DNA from: Candidatus Omnitrophota bacterium
GTDB lineage: Bacteria; Omnitrophota; Gorgyraeia; JABMQH01
Direction of reading: 5' to 3'
Assembly (NCBI GenBank): GCA_028715645.1
Contig: JAQURK010000007.1
Coordinates: forward strand, 1 to 47,924
DNA length: 47,924 nt
Of the stretch, positions 47,457 to 47,924 are shown piece by piece. Every line of letters starts with the position of its first letter. The first letter of the stretch is position 1. The position numbers and the translations under genes are program-made. The notes beneath the pieces are model-generated. The model made no database searches, was not told the origin of the DNA, and worked only from the letters and a program-made list of their open reading frames with translations.

Positions 47457-47924
47457 TTAGGCCATTTTAAACTGCAGATTATATAGCCGATTGTACAGGC
47501 CGGAACGCTCCATAAGGGCGTCATGGGAGCCGCTTTCGGCTATCCGGCCGCCCTCAAGGACATATATGCAGTTTGCGTGCTTTATGGTACTTAACCGGTG
47601 CGCTATCACAAGGACCGTCCTGCCTGACATGAGGCGGTCTATCGCCTCCTGGACCAGGAGCTCAGACTCGGTGTCAAGCTGGGAAGTTGCCTCGTCCAGT
47701 ATCAGGATGGGCGGATTCTTGAATATCGCCCTGGCTATGCAAAGCCTTTGTTTTTCGCCGCCGGAGAGCCTGAAGCCGCGCTCGCCGATTATCGTATCGT
47801 AACCCTCAGGCATGTTCATGATAAAATTATGGCAATTTGCCGCCTTTGCCGCCTGAATTATATCCCCGCGCCTTTTCTCAACCTCGTGCCCATAGGCGAT
47901 ATTTGCGGCTACTGTGTCGTTAAA
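47457..47924 (-). CDS. ABC exporter (MsbA-like), C-terminal part; 5' end beyond window
   Basis: The frame enters at the right edge and gives 155 residues of nucleotide-binding domain. [11 protein letters not shown] is the X-loop/Q-loop side, and [20 protein letters not shown] is the ABC signature. [16 protein letters not shown] is Walker B with the D-loop, and [20 protein letters not shown] is the H-loop. The style matches half-transporter lipid or drug exporters (MsbA/BmrA). Walker A and the membrane domain are outside the window. It precedes rpsB, which has its own promoter. Confidence 0.93.
   Translation of the reverse strand, partial: FNDTVAANIAYGHEVEKRRGDIIQAAKAANCHNFIMNMPEGYDTIIGERGFRLSGGEKQRLCIARAIFKNPPILILDEATSQLDTESELLVQEAIDRLMSGRTVLVIAHRLSTIKHANCIYVLEGGRIAESGSHDALMERSGLYNRLYNLQFKMA

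Overview
The window is bacterial chromosomal DNA, most likely from an uncultivated anaerobe. Ferredoxin-dependent 2-oxoacid oxidoreductase genes, an AsmA-like envelope protein and many small secreted proteins point to an anaerobic, probably double-membraned bacterium. Gene content and style (paired HI0933-type flavoproteins, a CxxC-x17-CxxC mini-protein, RtcB/archease, GT-C/TPR protein, REP-like palindromes) remind me of Candidatus Omnitrophota. That assignment is an impression, not a demonstrated result.

Layout. 1-3.9 kb: Maf (cut by the edge), two HI0933-type flavoproteins and a DEAD-box helicase, all on the minus strand. 3.95-7.5 kb: a tight minus-strand operon bounded by a promoter and a terminator. 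It encodes an RnfD-like membrane protein, a superoxide-reductase-like secreted protein, an ACR3 arsenite permease, a secreted helical protein and a 54-residue zinc-ribbon protein. 7.5-9.1 kb: small membrane and secreted proteins, then an ArsR-type repressor with a 56-residue cysteine-rich protein. 9.3-10.0 kb: a tRNA-Asn(GUU) gene split by a group I intron that carries an HNH endonuclease. 10.5-14.8 kb (plus strand): two small secreted proteins, a degenerate YchF-like protein, a secreted helical protein and an ABC-2 exporter. 14.8-27.4 kb (minus): porGDAB, recR, dnaX, a DJ-1/PfpI protein, tadA, a GT-C/TPR protein, a tRNA-binding domain protein, a two-component pair, a flavin reductase and four tRNAs. 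27.5-33.2 kb: an MFS transporter, a glycosyltransferase, an ORF6N protein, a DUF2062/AsmA-like fusion, a shortened holin-like protein and a site-2 protease. 33.7-40.3 kb: a visibly AT-richer defence island with a RecB/Cas4-like nuclease, a KTSC protein, a HerA ATPase, a SIR2 protein and a type II restriction-modification pair. It ends at tRNA-Ser(UGA). 40.7-47.9 kb: an M50-like protein and the translation block rpsB-tsf-pyrH-frr-tRNA-Lys-archease-rtcB-serS, then an ABC exporter cut by the right edge.

How it fits together. Protein synthesis and RNA repair dominate the right end: all four tRNA-Ser isoacceptors and serS lie between 21 and 43 kb, and tRNA-Lys sits inside a protein operon directly before archease/rtcB. 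PorGDAB supplies reduced ferredoxin or acyl-CoA. The island combines probable NAD-depleting abortive defence (SIR2-HerA) with restriction-modification.

Most notable. (1) A group I intron with HNH ORF at anticodon position 35/36 of tRNA-Asn. (2) A SIR2-HerA pair translationally coupled to a KTSC-domain gene. (3) Promoters placing the start codon at or next to the inferred transcription start, implying leaderless mRNAs. (4) An SD-sequestering, terminator-like hairpin before the methyltransferase. (5) Matching palindromes at the promoter of, and inside, the ORF6N gene. (6) A REP-type palindrome carried in frame inside dnaX and a heptanucleotide repeat inside serS.
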